The notes under the pieces are model-generated. The model made no database searches. It had not been told where the DNA came from and saw only the letters and a program-made list of their open reading frames with translations. Source: Phragmites australis (lineage: Eukaryota; Streptophyta; Magnoliopsida; Poales; Poaceae). From it: a stretch of 64,000 nucleotides of DNA. Position numbers and translations under genes: made by a program. The stretch lies in NCBI RefSeq assembly GCF_958298935.1, contig NC_084934.1, forward strand, positions 3,102,501 through 3,166,500. The letters are read 5' to 3'. Shown here one piece after another: positions 36,078-48,479 of this stretch. Within the stretch, counting starts at the first letter, position 1; each line of letters begins with the position of its first letter.

Positions 36078-37433
36078 CATATTAATGTCTAACTTAAAAC
36101 TATCTGAAATGCTTAGCAATTCATAGGTCCTCGATCAAAGTCGAGCGGTGATTCAGTTCGGCCATCGTCTGTGAGCTTAGGGCTTATTTATTGTTTCACA
36201 AAGATAATGATGATGTTAGTTTGTATGACTTGTGAGGATGAAATGGAGATGTGGTCGATGCTAGGGGTAGGTCGGGAGAGGAATGACATAGACTGCTTGC
36301 ATCAATTAAGCATCGTCTGTTTTTGCAGTTGGCTTTAGCACTTTCTGTACTTACCACATTTCCAGCTATGAGACAGATGAGCTGAATACCTTTGTAGTTA
36401 TGACCATTTGGCATGCAATTCTATGGTGCTGTGGGCATAATAGGTTTGTAGAAGTATCTAGTTTGCTCAGGGAGTAGTTCTAGAAGACCACCACACCTAT
36501 AGGCGCATGTTCAAACAGTTGGGGCTTATTGGGAAAGGTTTTCACGAGTACCCCCTTGTGTTGACTTTACCGGGTCGCACAAGCCAAATGGTCCTCGTGT
36601 CATGTGTGTAAAGTTGTACGCCCATGCAGGGTGTAGGATCAATTCGAATTGCCATACTCTCGATCTTAATCATGCTTTTGTCCATTTGCATCAATCGTAG
36701 AGTTCCATTTTGGGAGGTGGTTATGACAGTTGATGTTGGTTACAAGATGGTTCCTTCTACATATATGTTTATGATGTTGATCTCTAGATAGGAGGGTACA
36801 ATTGGTTAAGTTGTAGGTGCTCACATACTTGTGTCAAAACTGCTTTGCAGATGAATTCACTTAACCTAATGGCCGATTCCTTGCTAACTCATCCAAATGC
36901 ATTATGCTTGGAGTTAGGTTATTATATGTACCCATTATGGATTAAGTCTTATGAGTACCTTCCTACTCATGTTGCTCTGCTACGCTATTGAGGAAGAGTT
37001 AGTGTTCAGCTAATTCAAGCTTGCCGACATTAGCAACAGGCGAGTGTAGTGCTATCTACTCATGAGATGTCATTTTGGGGTGGTGCTTATGGACACATGG
37101 CACAACCCGTCTTTTGTCGTTCATGTATTTATTTTTCCATTGCGTAGTAATTCTAACCAACTAGGAGTTGAAACTGTCTTTTGTCCTCCTAGTGTTCGTG
37201 CTATGAAAATTATTGTGAAATTATAATAACTTAAAGACTTGCAATATAATTTCATTACTCGCTCTTTATTATGACTTGATATGATGTATATTTTAAATGC
37301 TCGTGTTCCGATCTTGGGTATAAAACACTTGTCGGGACTACCAGGATTGGATTTTGGTTAATCATTGCGGTTGCGATAGTGTAAATGATCACCCTAATGA
37401 TTAATTAAAATGCTATTTGGACGGTTCCTAAAA

Positions 37434-38060
37434 ATTTAAGTGACGGGTCATAATCTTGACATGTCTCTTATGACTTGTTACTGATGAATGATTTTTGCAT
37501 TTTTTTACATGAAAAAAGTCAAAAAAATATTTTTTCACCTGAGCTATCCAATGCAGGGGCCATCATCACTCACCACGTGTCACATGCTATTTTTTACACT
37601 ATTTTTATACTCTATGTTCTGCGGGGATCGAACCAGTGACCTACCCTCGTGCACATAGTCGCCTTACCACCTCACCCTCGCATGCGGTCAGAAGGAAGCT
37701 GGATATTTTATCCTTTTAACTATTTTTGCTGAGGGTCATAAGTGATGGGTCACTGTTATGACCCATCTTTGATGACTATTTTTGCCAAATTGTTGATTAC
37801 TGAATTGTTTGATAATGAATTCAATGAATTGTTGATTACTAAAATGTTGATTTACATATTAAATTTTATGAATTTAAGAATATCTAATGCCAATTTTGTA
37901 CAAATATTTTATGAATTTTAGAATATATAAAGTCAACGATCACAATTTGATAGGTGACATGGAGTGCCTTTAGTAAAATAGGCATAACTTTTGCGTACAG
38001 ACTCTGATTTCGAGACCAAAAATAGCTTGCAAGATTGAGTTCTCGCCCCCTAAAGTTTCA
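37434..38060 (-). mobile_element. Truncated relative of the 55668-57137 element
   Basis: Opposite in orientation to 55668-57137 and homologous in several blocks: the gtgacgggtcataa words; the tRNA-like patch with gggatcgaacc at 37624-37634; and a block with aatttgataggtg and ataacttttgc-tac at about 37946-38005. Only about 0.6 kb remains; both ends are lost, the left one against the short-interior LTR element. Confidence 0.6.
37624..37680 (-). other. tRNA-like box A/box B patch, copy 1
   Basis: On the minus strand, gaggtggtaaggcgac (box A-like) lies about 30 bases before ggttcgatccc, a perfect internal pol III box B, followed by ccgcag. The arrangement resembles a tRNA or SINE head, but I could not fold a convincing cloverleaf, so I do not call a tRNA gene. 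A diverged copy occurs at 56727-56780. Confidence 0.45.
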
Positions 38061-38240
38061 AGACGGTGGACTATAGCACATGTCTGTGGAAATACATTTC
38101 CATAGGAGGTAGACTATAGTACCCACCTGTGGAAATGTATATATTTTTAATAAAAGAACTTAACATTGGAAATTCATTTTAAATATATTTTTGAAAGGTC
38201 TATTACGCATTGCCATTTTTTGTCACTTTTGGAAATCAAT

Positions 38241-38337
38241 AATCACATTAGAAATTAAGTTACTTAACATGAATGTCACATTGGAAATTAAGTTACACAA
38301 CATGAATGTCACATTGCAAAATAAGTTACATAACATA
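38241..38337 (+). repeat. Three tandem copies of a 33-bp unit
   Basis: Units 38241-38271 (31 bp), 38272-38304 and 38305-38337, each of the form aatgtcacattg-aaattaagttaca-aacatg. It lies just past the presumed 3' end of the TNP2 gene. Confidence 0.85.
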
Positions 38338-38388
38338 ACACTATTTACCTTGAACTGTTTTTCCTACAACATCAAGGTGCGTGTAGAG

Positions 38389-40031
38389 TGAAGCGAAAAT
38401 AGCCCTGTTAGGTCATGATTGTGATTTTGATGATTAATGACAACATAGTCATTGAGACTCAAGTATATGCATTATTAGGTTTCATGGATGCAATATATAA
38501 AGAAGCCACCGCACTCGGGAAAAAGTTTGGTTGAATTGGAGAAGTCCTAGGAAAAATGCACTCACTAGATGGTTCGGTGCTCAGGAATGTACACGTCGGA
38601 GCAATTCTGAAAGGAGATGAGGAATGCCTTCACTGGATGATTCAATGTTCAATGGGCAGTTTATACTGGAGCATTTTGCTTCTGGGACTGGAAGGTACGA
38701 CGATCAATGAGGTTGCATGACAGACTATTTCTTGCAGAGAAGAATCCAAGCACAAAAGAACGAAGATCGATGCAACAGAAGGTTCGGCACTTGTGTTATA
38801 CACACCGGATGCTTCACACTAGAGTATTTCCTACAGAAGCATTTTCAAGAGTTCAAGATCGAAGAATACCTCATCGGATGGTCCGGTGATAGTTGTTGTG
38901 TACACCAGAGGCTTACACCAGAGTAATTTACACAGATAGGCTACAAAGGCTTGGATAGCTCAAATGTACTCACTGGATAGTACGGTGATGGAGATGAAGT
39001 ATACACCGGAGTGTCCGGTGTTCATAGAGGCTTTGAGTCGACTTCCAACAGCTAGTTTCTGAGATTGTACTCATCGAATGATCTGGTGTTAGTACTACTA
39101 TTCTCACTGGATCATCCGGTGTTAACAAGTTTTTCTAAGTTGTTGAGAAAACGGCTAGTTGGCGGCTTTAAGGCTATAAATACCCATCCACTCAGTCATT
39201 TGAATGTGCTGGAGTCCATAAAAATACAGAGACACTTGAGAAGACATCCGAGCCACCAAAGTACATAAAGTGATAATCCAAGGCAATTAAACACAAGATT
39301 AGTGAGTAATTAGTGCTTATAAGCCTAGAGAGAGTGTTGCTAGGTATTGCTACCTAGAGAGTGGATCAAGGAGTGATCCAAGCTTGTACCTAGTTGTACG
39401 CATGTGCCTTGGAGTCTTGGTGTATCACCGACACCTTGAGCCGGAGTTGCTCAAGCTTGTTGACCCTCCAACTTGGTGAGGAGCGGTGGCAAGACACATG
39501 TACGGGGACGCGGAGACCCTTGCCTTGGTGGCTCAAGCTCTGACATGAAGATGATGAGAAGTGGTCGGAAGAGAGTTTAGTGGTGAGACCTTACCTTTGT
39601 GGCTTGGTGGTTAGTCCGGGGTGATACCTTATCTTTGTAACATGGTGACTCAGGAGCCATGGCCGGAAGAGTCTTAGGGATTAGGAGCATATCCTTGGTG
39701 GCGCTCCAATGTGGACTAGAGGTGGCATTCATGCCATCAATACCACGGGATAAAAATACCTTGTGCCAGTTTGTTTTCTCTACCATCTTTACGCTTCCAT
39801 ATTTACATTCTTGCAATCTACCTTTGTGCATTTACTTTCCTAGAGTAGTTTGCTAGGATTGGCTATAGGTTGCAAACCTTTTGAGCAGTAGAATAGACAC
39901 ACTAGATAAACCTAGAACATATTTAGATAGAAATTGATATATGTTTATCTTGTGAAGTTTTTAGAGCCAATTAGGTTAGTCTTTAAGTGTCCTAATTCAC
40001 CCCCTCTCTTAAGACGTCACCGATCCTTTCA
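38389..40031 (+). repeat. 5' LTR of the gag-only SIRE-like element
   Basis: Begins tgaagcgaaaat and ends gatcctttca. It contains repeated palindromic words of the form accggatnatccggt and relatives (38563-39125) before a TATAAATA at 39175-39182. It pairs with 42897-44544 throughout. Confidence 0.88.
39175..39182 (+). promoter_or_regulatory. TATA box of the SIRE-like 5' LTR
   Basis: TATAAATA, conserved in the 3' LTR at 43692-43699, followed in both copies by ccc-ca-tcagtcatt. This is the likely start region for element transcripts. Confidence 0.55.
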
Positions 40032-40159
40032 AGTGGTATCAGAGCTAGGGCTCTTACCAACTTTACAATTGGTTTTAGAACCTCTCACCTTTTACATGGT
40101 TTAGCCAATTCAAGAGGCTTCACCGCCTAGAGAGTTGTGACGTCTGGGGTAGGAATGAA

Positions 40160-41740
40160 TTCGCATAGTGCTCCACTCTTCAATGGCACAAATTTCTCTC
40201 AATGGAAAATTCTAATGTCTTATTATTTGCAGGACCGAGGTTTAGATTTTTGGAGAGTCACCAAGGAAGAGATGAGATAACGCATCACCAACAAGGAGAG
40301 ATAATTAAATGCATTGGCGAAGAGTATCCTTTTATCATATTTAAATATTGATGCATTTAATTGTGTTTATTCTCTCACCAATTCACATGATATTTGGACT
40401 AATCTCATTGAAATACATGAAGAAACAAAGGATGTACACAATGAAAAATATCATGTGTTGGTTACTAAGCTCAATGGCATCAAACAACTATCCCATGAAA
40501 ATGCTAATGATACGTACTCACATTTGAATATTCTTGTCAATGAGATCAATGGACTAGATTTGACGCCAATTAATGATGATCAAGTGGTGAGAAGAATACT
40601 TCAAGCTCTTCTTCCAAAGTACAAGTTGATAGTCTCCATCATGTACGACAACAATGACATCCAGAAGATGACTCCAAGTCAAGTGCTTGGCAAGATCACC
40701 GCCCATGAGATGACCATGAACATGGGGGTGGAAGCTTCTTTCTCATTCGACACCAAGAACCCTGCTCTCACAAGCAAACAAGCTCAATGTCAACACATGA
40801 AGGCAAGGATGAGGAGGAAAAAGCAAGGGTCAAGCTCAAGCGAAGATGATGGTGATCAAGATGAAGAGAGTAATGAAGATGATGATCAAAACACATCAAG
40901 TGATGAAGAAATTGATTCTAAGATTGCCAAGATCATCTTAAAATTAGAGAAGAATGAAGAGGATCAATACCAAGATTTATCATCCAATCTTCATCGAAGA
41001 CTTGGTCAACACAATTGATTATATTAAGAAGGAGAAAAAGACTAAGAACAAGAGGAAGAAAAGGGGAAGAGCTAAAGCATTCGCAAGCATATGAAGATGG
41101 GTCAGCGGCGATGAAGAGTCAAGCTGAAGTGATGAAAGCCTAACCATCCTCCCCTCGAAGAGAAGCTCTTCCTCAAGGGCATCATCACACAAGTCATCCC
41201 GCAAGTCATCCCGCAAGCGAAGAACCATCTAATGAACTCATTGCATAAGAGAATGATGAGCTCAAGCTAGAAGTGGAGAAGCTCAAGAAGTACATGGCAA
41301 TATTAAAGAGCAAGAACCATGTCCAACCTCTTCAAGATAACCATACTATCATGGTGAAGAAGCTTGCGGGGAGGTCCACCGTGACATGCTTCAAGTGCCA
41401 TTAAGAAGGCCACAAGTCCTCCCAATGCAAGGAAGTCAAGAAGGAGACCAAGGAGAAGAAGAAAATGACGAACCTCTCCAACGAGAACTCCAACATCTAC
41501 ACCAAGCCCAACCACAAGACCAAAACCAAGAACAACCACTACAAGCTGAAGAAGAAGAACAATGACAAAGTGATTGCATATATGGTTGGGAGAAAGGATT
41601 GGGGGTGGAACCAACCCGTTTGGGTGCCGAAGCAAGTCATCACAAATATGAAGGGACCCCAATCAGTTTGGGTTCCAAAGAAGACTAAAAGCCCAAGGCG
41701 GCTATGGGGATTTAGAGACTTGGCTTACAAAATGGAGTGA
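40160..41740 (+). pseudogene. SIRE-like gag remnant
   Basis: Before the longest frame, codons for FNGTNFSQWKILMSYYLQ (about 40172) mark the usual start of a copia gag, then a stop occurs at about 40278. The main open stretch (40314-41018) carries a UBN2-type domain with HDIWTNLIEIHEET and SHLNILVNEINGLDL, followed by a Ser/Asp/Glu-rich tail. After a frameshift a CCHC knuckle appears at 41387-41430, but a TAA (41402-41404) lies between its second Cys and Gly-His. The final part is Lys/Asn-rich and ends at 41740 with two copies of VWVPK. The gag protein would form the element's particle; here it is broken in at least three places. Confidence 0.85.
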
Positions 41741-42896
41741 AGATTCAAGCAAAGAAGCCAAGTACACAAGATTGAGCGCATTGATAAAGATCATGATCAT
41801 CATATACACAAATCCCCATCCAAAGGTAAAAGAGGTAATGGAGCTAGATGCAAAATCATTCAATTATTGTAGCTCATTTGCCTTGTCTAGGATTGTATGT
41901 GCACATTTTAATTTATTGCAATGCCTAGTATAGGTTTCCATATGGTAGGTTACTTGTGTTTCTCTCTTTCTTATAAGCAACCTACATGGTTTATTAGTTG
42001 TTGGTTCGTTTCAGCACGGTTTTACCATTGGTATCTTTCATGTGCCATGATCAAATCGATATGATAAATCCCCATTGTTATAAAAAATAAGTGCATATCT
42101 CTCAAAAGTATTTATTATTTGTATGGACACATTTAGGGGGAAATTATCCTATAGGTTGTGTTTTTTAGACTAACATGTGTTGCAAGTGATATCTTTGTAG
42201 TCTCATGGAGTAATCTACAGGTACCCGAAGGTACGCAATGCTTAAAGGCTTCAATTGGTATCATTGTTAATTCATTTTTTCATATAAGCTTCCTCCATGC
42301 ATAATATGACTTAAAGTTCCATCTTGACATAATTGCCTAGTTGTGCATATGTTTCTCTTTTATCATATGTATGTAGGGGTAGTTTAAATCATATTATGTG
42401 AGTTTCATGTATTATGATCCTTGTTTGTATTTTTTTAATTGATATCAATGCCTCCTATCCTTAAAATTGGTATATCTTTTTAATTTGTATCATTTCACTG
42501 GATCATGATTTATGAAGCTCTCTCCCATGTGCTCTAATGCTCTTCCTTGAGCTCAACCTGTGTTTGTAGCCTATTTTGAGATTGTTGACAAAGGGGGAGA
42601 AGTTTGACTACCAAAGCAAGAGGCATACCTAGTGGAGAACAAGCAAGATGCCAAGGTTGACAAAGAGGAACTCATTTGCATTTGGTATCAAAGCATGCAA
42701 TGAAGAAGCTCTTGCATGGGTCGGTCAAGGGAGATAGTGGCAATGGAGAAATGGGGCCACAACAAAAGAGAGACTCAGTGGTAAGAAAATGCATCGAAGC
42801 AATGTGGTAAGGCTTTGTGATCTTTACAATTGGTATCATTTATTATTTACCACTTTCTTTGGTTGCGTTGTCATCAATCACCAAAAAGGGGGAGAT
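41741..42896 (+). other. Non-coding 3' tail of the SIRE-like element
   Basis: No pol or envelope-like frame. Contains two polypurine runs, aaagggggagaag (42589-42601) and aaaaagggggagat (42883-42896); the second immediately precedes the 3' LTR. Confidence 0.7.
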
Positions 42897-44544
42897 TGTA
42901 GTGAAAATGACCCTATTACACCATGATTGTGATTTTGATGATTAATGAAAACGTAGTCATCCGGACTAACATATTTTTCACGTATACACATTATTACGTC
43001 TCATGGATGCAATATATGAAGAATCCACCACACTCGGGATAAAGTTTGATTGAATTGGAGAAGTCTTAGGAAAAATGTACTCACCGGATGGTCCAGTGCT
43101 CAGGAATGTACACGCCGAAGCAATTCTGATAGGAGATGAGGAATGCCTTCACCAGATGATCCGTTGTTCAATGGGCAGTTTCACCAGAGCATTTTGCTTC
43201 TTGGCAGAGGAAATTCAATGCACTAAAAGGTTAGGCGATCAGTGAGGATGCATAACAGACTATTTCTTGCAGCGAAGAATCCAAGCATAGAAGGATGAGG
43301 TCTAGCGGATGTGTTATACACACTAGATGCTTCACATAGGAGTATTTCCTAAAGAAACGTTTCCAATAGTTGACTATCAAAGAATACCTCACTGGATGGT
43401 CCGGTGATGGGTGTTGTGTAAAGCGGAGGCTTACACTGGAGCAATTTACACAGAGAGGGTGTAGAGGCTCGAATGGCTCAAATGTACTCACCGGATAGTC
43501 TGATCATGGAGATGAAGTATACACTAGAGTGTTCAGTGTTCACAGAGACTTTGAGTGGGCTTCCAACAGCTAGTTTCTGAGGTTGTACTCATTTGATGAT
43601 CTGGTATGAGTACTACTATCCTCACCGTATCATCCGGTGTTAATACCTTTTCTAGGCCATTGGCAAAATGCCTAGTTGGCTGATTTGAGGCTATAAATAC
43701 CCCTGCACTCAGTCATTTTAATGTGCTGGAGTCCAGAAAAACATAGAGACAATTTAGAAGCCATTCAAACCACCAAATTGCTTAAAGTGATCATCCAAGG
43801 CAATTAAACACAAGATTAGTGAGAGATTAATGCTTATAGGCCTAGAAAGAGTATTTCTAGGTGATTACTACCTATAGAGTGGATCAAGGAGTGATCCTAG
43901 CTTGTACCAGGTGGTACGCCGGTGCCGTGGAGTCTTGGTGACTCGCCGGCACCTTGGGTTGGAGTTGCTCAAGCTTGTTAACCCTCCGACTTGGTGTGGA
44001 GCGGTGACAAGACACGTGTATAGGGATGCAAAGACCCTTGTCTTGGTGGCTCAAGCTCCGAAGTGAAGATGGCGACATGTGACCAGGAGAGAGGCTAGTG
44101 GTGAGTACTTGCCTTTGTAGCTTGGTGGCTCGTTAGGGTTGGGTCTTGTCTTTGTGACTTGGTGACTCAAGAGCTATGACCGAAAGAGTCTTGACAACCG
44201 GAAGCATATCCTTGCTGGACCGCCAACGTGGACTAGGGGTTACATTCATGCCATCAATACCACATAATAAAAATCCTTGTGCCAAGATTGTTTTCTCTAC
44301 CATCTTTACTTTTCTGCATTTACATTCTTACAATCTACCTTTGTGCATTTACTTTCCTAGAGTAGTTTGCTTGGATTGGCTATAGGTTGCAAACCTTTTG
44401 AGCGATACAATAGACACACTAGATAAAACTAAAGTACATTTAGATAGAAACTGATATAGGTTTATCTTGTGAAGTTTTTGGAGCTAATTAGTTAGTTTTT
44501 CAATGTCCTAAACCCCCCTTCTTAGGACGTCACCGATCCTTTCA
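42897..44544 (+). repeat. 3' LTR of the gag-only SIRE-like element
   Basis: Begins tgtagtgaaaatgaccc and ends gatcctttca. Same length and order of motifs as the 5' LTR, with scattered substitutions and small indels. Confidence 0.88.
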
Positions 44545-45309
44545 TAGGGCATCACAGATCTATCGAGGGTTGCTTCTACAAGTTTGATATTTTTTAGATC
44601 TCTAAAAGGCAGCACGTCGTTGATCTGATTGTATTCTTCCTCATCATCCATATTCTCAACTCCGACAATTCTTTGTTTTCTGGCAACAACTATGTGCTTC
44701 TTTTCATTCGAGGGGTCGATAGAAAATCTGTGCGACATGATCAGCGAGTACCCACGGGTCATCTTTGTGGCCTACAATTCTGAGGTCGATAGTTCTGAAC
44801 CCGTAGTTGTCCATCACCACGCCATCTGGGTGGTTGACCCATTTACATCAAAAGAAGGGGATCTGCAAATTCACTTCATAGTTGAGTTCCTAGATTTCAT
44901 CTTTGAACCCATAGTAGGTGCTCTTTCCCCTGTTGTGCCATAGGCTTCTAACCAAACGCCGCTATTTTGGGGCATCCTCTTCTTCTCCTTTTCTTTGGTT
45001 AAAATTTGTACCCATTAATGTCATACACTTGCCATGACGTAAACTTGACAGGCCACAAGCAAACATTTTCACCATTTTTTATCTACAGATTCACCATCTG
45101 GTAGGTTTTTGTTCTTGAACCATGTGGTGAAGCAATGCTTGTGCTCTTTTATGTTCCAATTATTTGTGCGGCCTTCATTTTCTGTGTGAAGCTCATTCAA
45201 GTGTTGCTCGAAGTACGACTCCACTATCTTGAGGTGTTGCAAGATCATGAAATGTGCTTCTTCCACTGCTTTGTAATCCTCATTGATGAATTTTCTTTCC
45301 TTTGGTCCC
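44545..45309 (-). pseudogene. TNP2 CACTA transposase, C-terminal segment
   Basis: Minus-strand codons give EEAHFMILQHLKIVESYFEQ near 45200-45265, then WNIKEHKHCFTTWFKNKNLP, and at about 44600-44700 KKHIVVARKQRIVGVENMDD followed by EEEYNQINDVLPF. This is the order of the DUF4218-to-DUF4216 part of plant TNP2-like transposases. The frame runs out at the SIRE-like LTR and re-enters from the gypsy LTR on the other side. Some stops and shifts are present in the middle. Confidence 0.8.
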
Positions 45310-46223
45310 TATCAGGTTTAATCCCTGATAATGATTTTGAGATGTACTTGTCAATGGGAGTGTGAACAATGCTTGAGGTGTGCGTGTGTTTGTGATGAAC
45401 TCAAGAATACAGGGATTATCCAGGTTCAAGCCTCCCTAAGGATAACAACCCTACATCCCATGTATTTTGTTATTAGAGTTTGTGAACTAGTTACAGATGA
45501 GTTTTCACCACTCCTCCTTCTCTATCCCTTTACAAATTGGGTCCTCCTCTCTTTATATACTAGAGATAAAGAGAACTTAAAAGTGGGTACTGCTCAGCAG
45601 ACCCATGCCTAGCCAGATATTCTACTATTAGATCATCATCATGGAGAACCGCGTGAACCCAACTTGCCCTGAGAGCTCTGTATACTCTTCCCATTCGAGG
45701 AACGCCGCTGCACCTACCTCCCCAAGTCTCCCAGTATATCCCATCACCGTGCACTGAAAATTTGTCTGCCAAGCCGTCCCGTCCCTGCATTATGCGAGTC
45801 TACCTGCAAAAATAATCCACTGCCAAAAACAGTCATTTTGTAGATCCTGTCCCATCCGTCGCGTGCTGCAAGTCAGTTTGCAACACCCCACTCCATAGCA
45901 ATTAATGCTACGGGATGGGGCTCTGCCCATCTGCACCGACCATGACTTTGTTCGTTGGAGGAGGTACTTCAGGAAGGAAAACAGTTTAGTACACATCAAT
46001 AAATATGATTAGACATGTTAGGTATGAGTATCCCGCGACCAGCAAGGGCTGGTTGCGGGACCATACGATATTGCAAGGAGGCTGGTCGCGCAAGACTCAC
46101 GCTGGTCGTGCGAGCTAAGGGCTAGTCATGAGATGGGCTAGGGTTCATAATTATCCCCCGCCGGTCACCACATCCCTCATGGAGCCCGTTAGGCAGGATG
46201 CCCCCTTACTCAATACTCCGAGA
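45310..46223 (-). repeat. 3' LTR of the Tat gypsy element
   Basis: 914 bp, aligning with 52900-53791 through blocks such as gaactcaagaa-a, ggattatccaggttca-gcctccctaaggataac and ggagaaccg. A purine-rich run (gcttgggggtta on the minus strand, about 46224-46235) precedes it on the element's strand. Confidence 0.88.
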
Positions 46224-47130
46224 GTAACCCCCAAGCATCCTTGTGGCCGTGGTCTCAAGGTTAAGCATCCTGAGAAAGAATGAGAGAGAGAGAGAGAGAA
46301 ACATTGATTGTCACTGGGCTCGAGGGACTTTCAATTTCCCATGTGCACCCCCTTGGATTTCAAGTGGTTTAGATGCTGTGCTGGTTGAGGTTCCTTAGTA
46401 TTTCCAAGAGTGAGGTTGTGGATCTTTGTGATACAAAAGAGTTAGGTGGAACCTTTTTGTCAACTTAACTCTAACCACTCGAATCGAGAGGGAAAGAATG
46501 AGCATGTAATAGGATAGTTAGCCCAGTCAAATGTAATCAACCCGCCTATAACCTATCTTTTCCGTGAATGAAAATGTTCTGGCCCTTTCTGATGGCATCG
46601 CTGATGGCTAGAAGACCACCCGGAAGCCTTTGGGGTTTTGGACCATCTGCTCTAAAACATTGTTCAGAGTGTGCAGAGAGTTTCCCGTGCTGTCACGGTA
46701 AATAGGCTCTGACTGTTCCGCCCCGCTCGTTAGTTAGGCTTTCGATGCGTGGGACAACCCTTAGCACGATAAGTCTCTCGACGGCAACCAACGCCTAACC
46801 CAAGTGGGGACTTAAGGTCTTGCTGTTGTTATCCCGAGCTATTCATACCTTTGATATTGTGTGAGCAGCGATCCCACACTGTTCAAGAGCTCTTGGCCAC
46901 CTGGTCATAACTTCTTGGTCGCTAGGTCCTGTAGTAGACGTCGAGCATTATTGCTTGCTATGGTCGAAGATCCAATCTGGCGGGGGTCCGTTGTTGGTCA
47001 TGAAATCCTACAAAATAGAGAGTTTCATCTTTTAAACTTTGTGACAAACTTATGAGTTATATTTCACACTCATTCAGATGGTTTTGCAAAATATAGAAAC
47101 ATGCCCATCTCTAAGCAACCCTACACATAG
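46224..47130 (-). other. Non-coding region between integrase and 3' LTR
   Basis: About 0.9 kb without recognisable coding sequence; has a (GA)n run at about 46282-46300. Tat elements commonly have a spacer at this position. No extra frame of the env-like type is seen. Confidence 0.5.
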
Positions 47131-47139
47131 TACTTGCGC

Positions 47140-48320
47140 AGCAGGGCGATGTTCCAAGAGTTGTGTAATTCATAGCCGTCCTCCATGGCTAGCTTGACCG
47201 CACTAGATCAGGTGACATCGACCACTCTGTAGGACCCTTCCCACTTGGGAGAAAGTTTATTCCAACTGGCCTTATTTTGAATTTGAATACCTACAACTAA
47301 TCTCCACTCCAGCACCTTGCTACTGTGATAGCGTTTGAAGCTCTGCTAATATCAGGCAACTCAAATTAGAGCATGTTTGTGAATCTCTTCGATCAGGTTT
47401 ACATCATCCTCTCGTCGTGTCACCTGGTCATCCTTTGAGTAGTTGGCCACTCGGAGCGATTGAAATCCGATATCAGAGGGAAGCATTGCCTCTGCACCAA
47501 AAACAAGAAGAAAGGGATTTCAGTCGTAGCCCTACTGAGAGTCGTTCAAAATGACTAGAGTATTATGGGTAGTACATCCACCCAGTGTCTTGAATAGCTT
47601 TTAAGCCAATCAATGACCCAGGTTTTGATCCCTTGTAGTATCATCCCATTAGCCTTTTCAACCTATCCGTTGCTCTGTGGGTGTGCCACTGATGAAAAGA
47701 AAACTTTGGTCCCGATCTCTTCATAGTTGTCCTAGAAAGCACTACTGGTGAACTGAATCTTGTTGTACATAATTATGTGATTTGGACTACCAAACCGCAC
47801 TACCAGCTCCCGTATGAACTTAATCACTGTTACGGTGGTGATCTTCCTGACGGGCACGGCCTCTATCCACTTGGTGAATTTTGCCATGAACAAGAATTCA
47901 AAACCACCCAGGGCTTTAGGGAACGGTCCCATGAAATCGAGCCACCAGACAGCAAAAGGCTAAGAGAGTGGTATAGTTTGCAGTGCTTAGGTAGTAGGTT
48001 AGTATGTCGGCCTTAGTACTAGCATGACTCACACTATTTCACCAAATCGTAACCATCCTAGAGGGCAATGGGCCAATAAAATCCTTAGTAGAATGCTTTT
48101 TCAACCAGAGTACGGTTTGAAGCGTGGCTAACACATATGCCTCCGTGGATGTTAGAGAGCATTGTGCTCCCCTCTTTCTGAGTGATGCATTTCAGTAAAA
48201 GACCGTTGCTCCCACTGTGGTAAAGGTGTCCCTCTACCAGGGAGTATCTGCAGACTTGCCATGAGACCTTTTCTGCTAATGTATTATCGTTAAGGATTGC
48301 TCAATTCTTAAGGTAGTCCG
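47140..48320 (-). pseudogene. Gypsy integrase domain remnant
   Basis: On the minus strand, a His/Cys zinc-binding N-terminus (CVSHASNRTLVEKAFY, later CESCQY) at about 48030-48160 leads to the catalytic core with FMGPFPKALGGFEFL and FTKWIEAVPVRKITT near 47830-47930, then RFGSPNHII. The conserved DNG is changed to YNK at about 47765. A C-terminal part with NPFLLVFGAEAMLPSDIG follows near 47480-47520. Stops occur in each subdomain. It would have inserted element cDNA into the genome. Confidence 0.82.
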
Positions 48321-48479
48321 AGATATGATCCATTCAGGTCATACCTGAATTGAGTAGGGAGACCACATGATGGCCACCCGAGGTCGATGACACCAAAGGA
48401 GGCGTTGCCTCCAAAGTTATTGCCTCTAGTGATCCATTTTCAAGTGGAGCATCCCCTTCACCTTAGCTTGAGACCATGA

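Larger units (their letters stand above)
33033..37433 (+). mobile_element. LTR element with a 660-bp interior
   Basis: Two LTRs of about 1.45 kb (33033-34484 and 35145-37433, the second enlarged by a solo LTR) flank only about 0.66 kb. The first LTR is followed by tggtgtcagagc (34485-34496), a primer-binding site for Met-tRNA with one change. The LTRs share gggaatc-gg, catttatccctat, tagcctgggtataaccat, acttaaaactatct-aaatgcttagcaatt and many later blocks. The interior has no gag or pol, so this is a non-autonomous or internally deleted gypsy-type element. No matching target duplication was found; the right edge abuts a CACTA-like remnant. Confidence 0.75.
35145..37433 (+). repeat. 3' LTR of the short-interior element, interrupted
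   Basis: Homologous to 33033-34484 but split by the solo LTR at 35234-36077. The last bases are ttcctaaaa where the partner has ttccttaca. Sequence divergence between the two LTRs is moderate, indicating an old insertion. Confidence 0.75.
38389..44544 (+). mobile_element. SIRE-like copia element, gag-only
   Basis: LTRs at 38389-40031 and 42897-44544 (about 1.65 kb) enclose 2.9 kb. The primer-binding site tggtatcagagc is at 40034-40045, and the polypurine run aaaaagggggagat at 42883-42896. The imperfect duplication tagag/taggg (38384-38388 and 44545-44549) fits a 5-bp target site. Only a gag remnant and a long non-coding tail are present; no integrase or reverse transcriptase sequence is seen. 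It inserted close to the C-terminal end of the CACTA TNP2 gene. Mobility would have needed pol from an autonomous relative. Confidence 0.88.
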
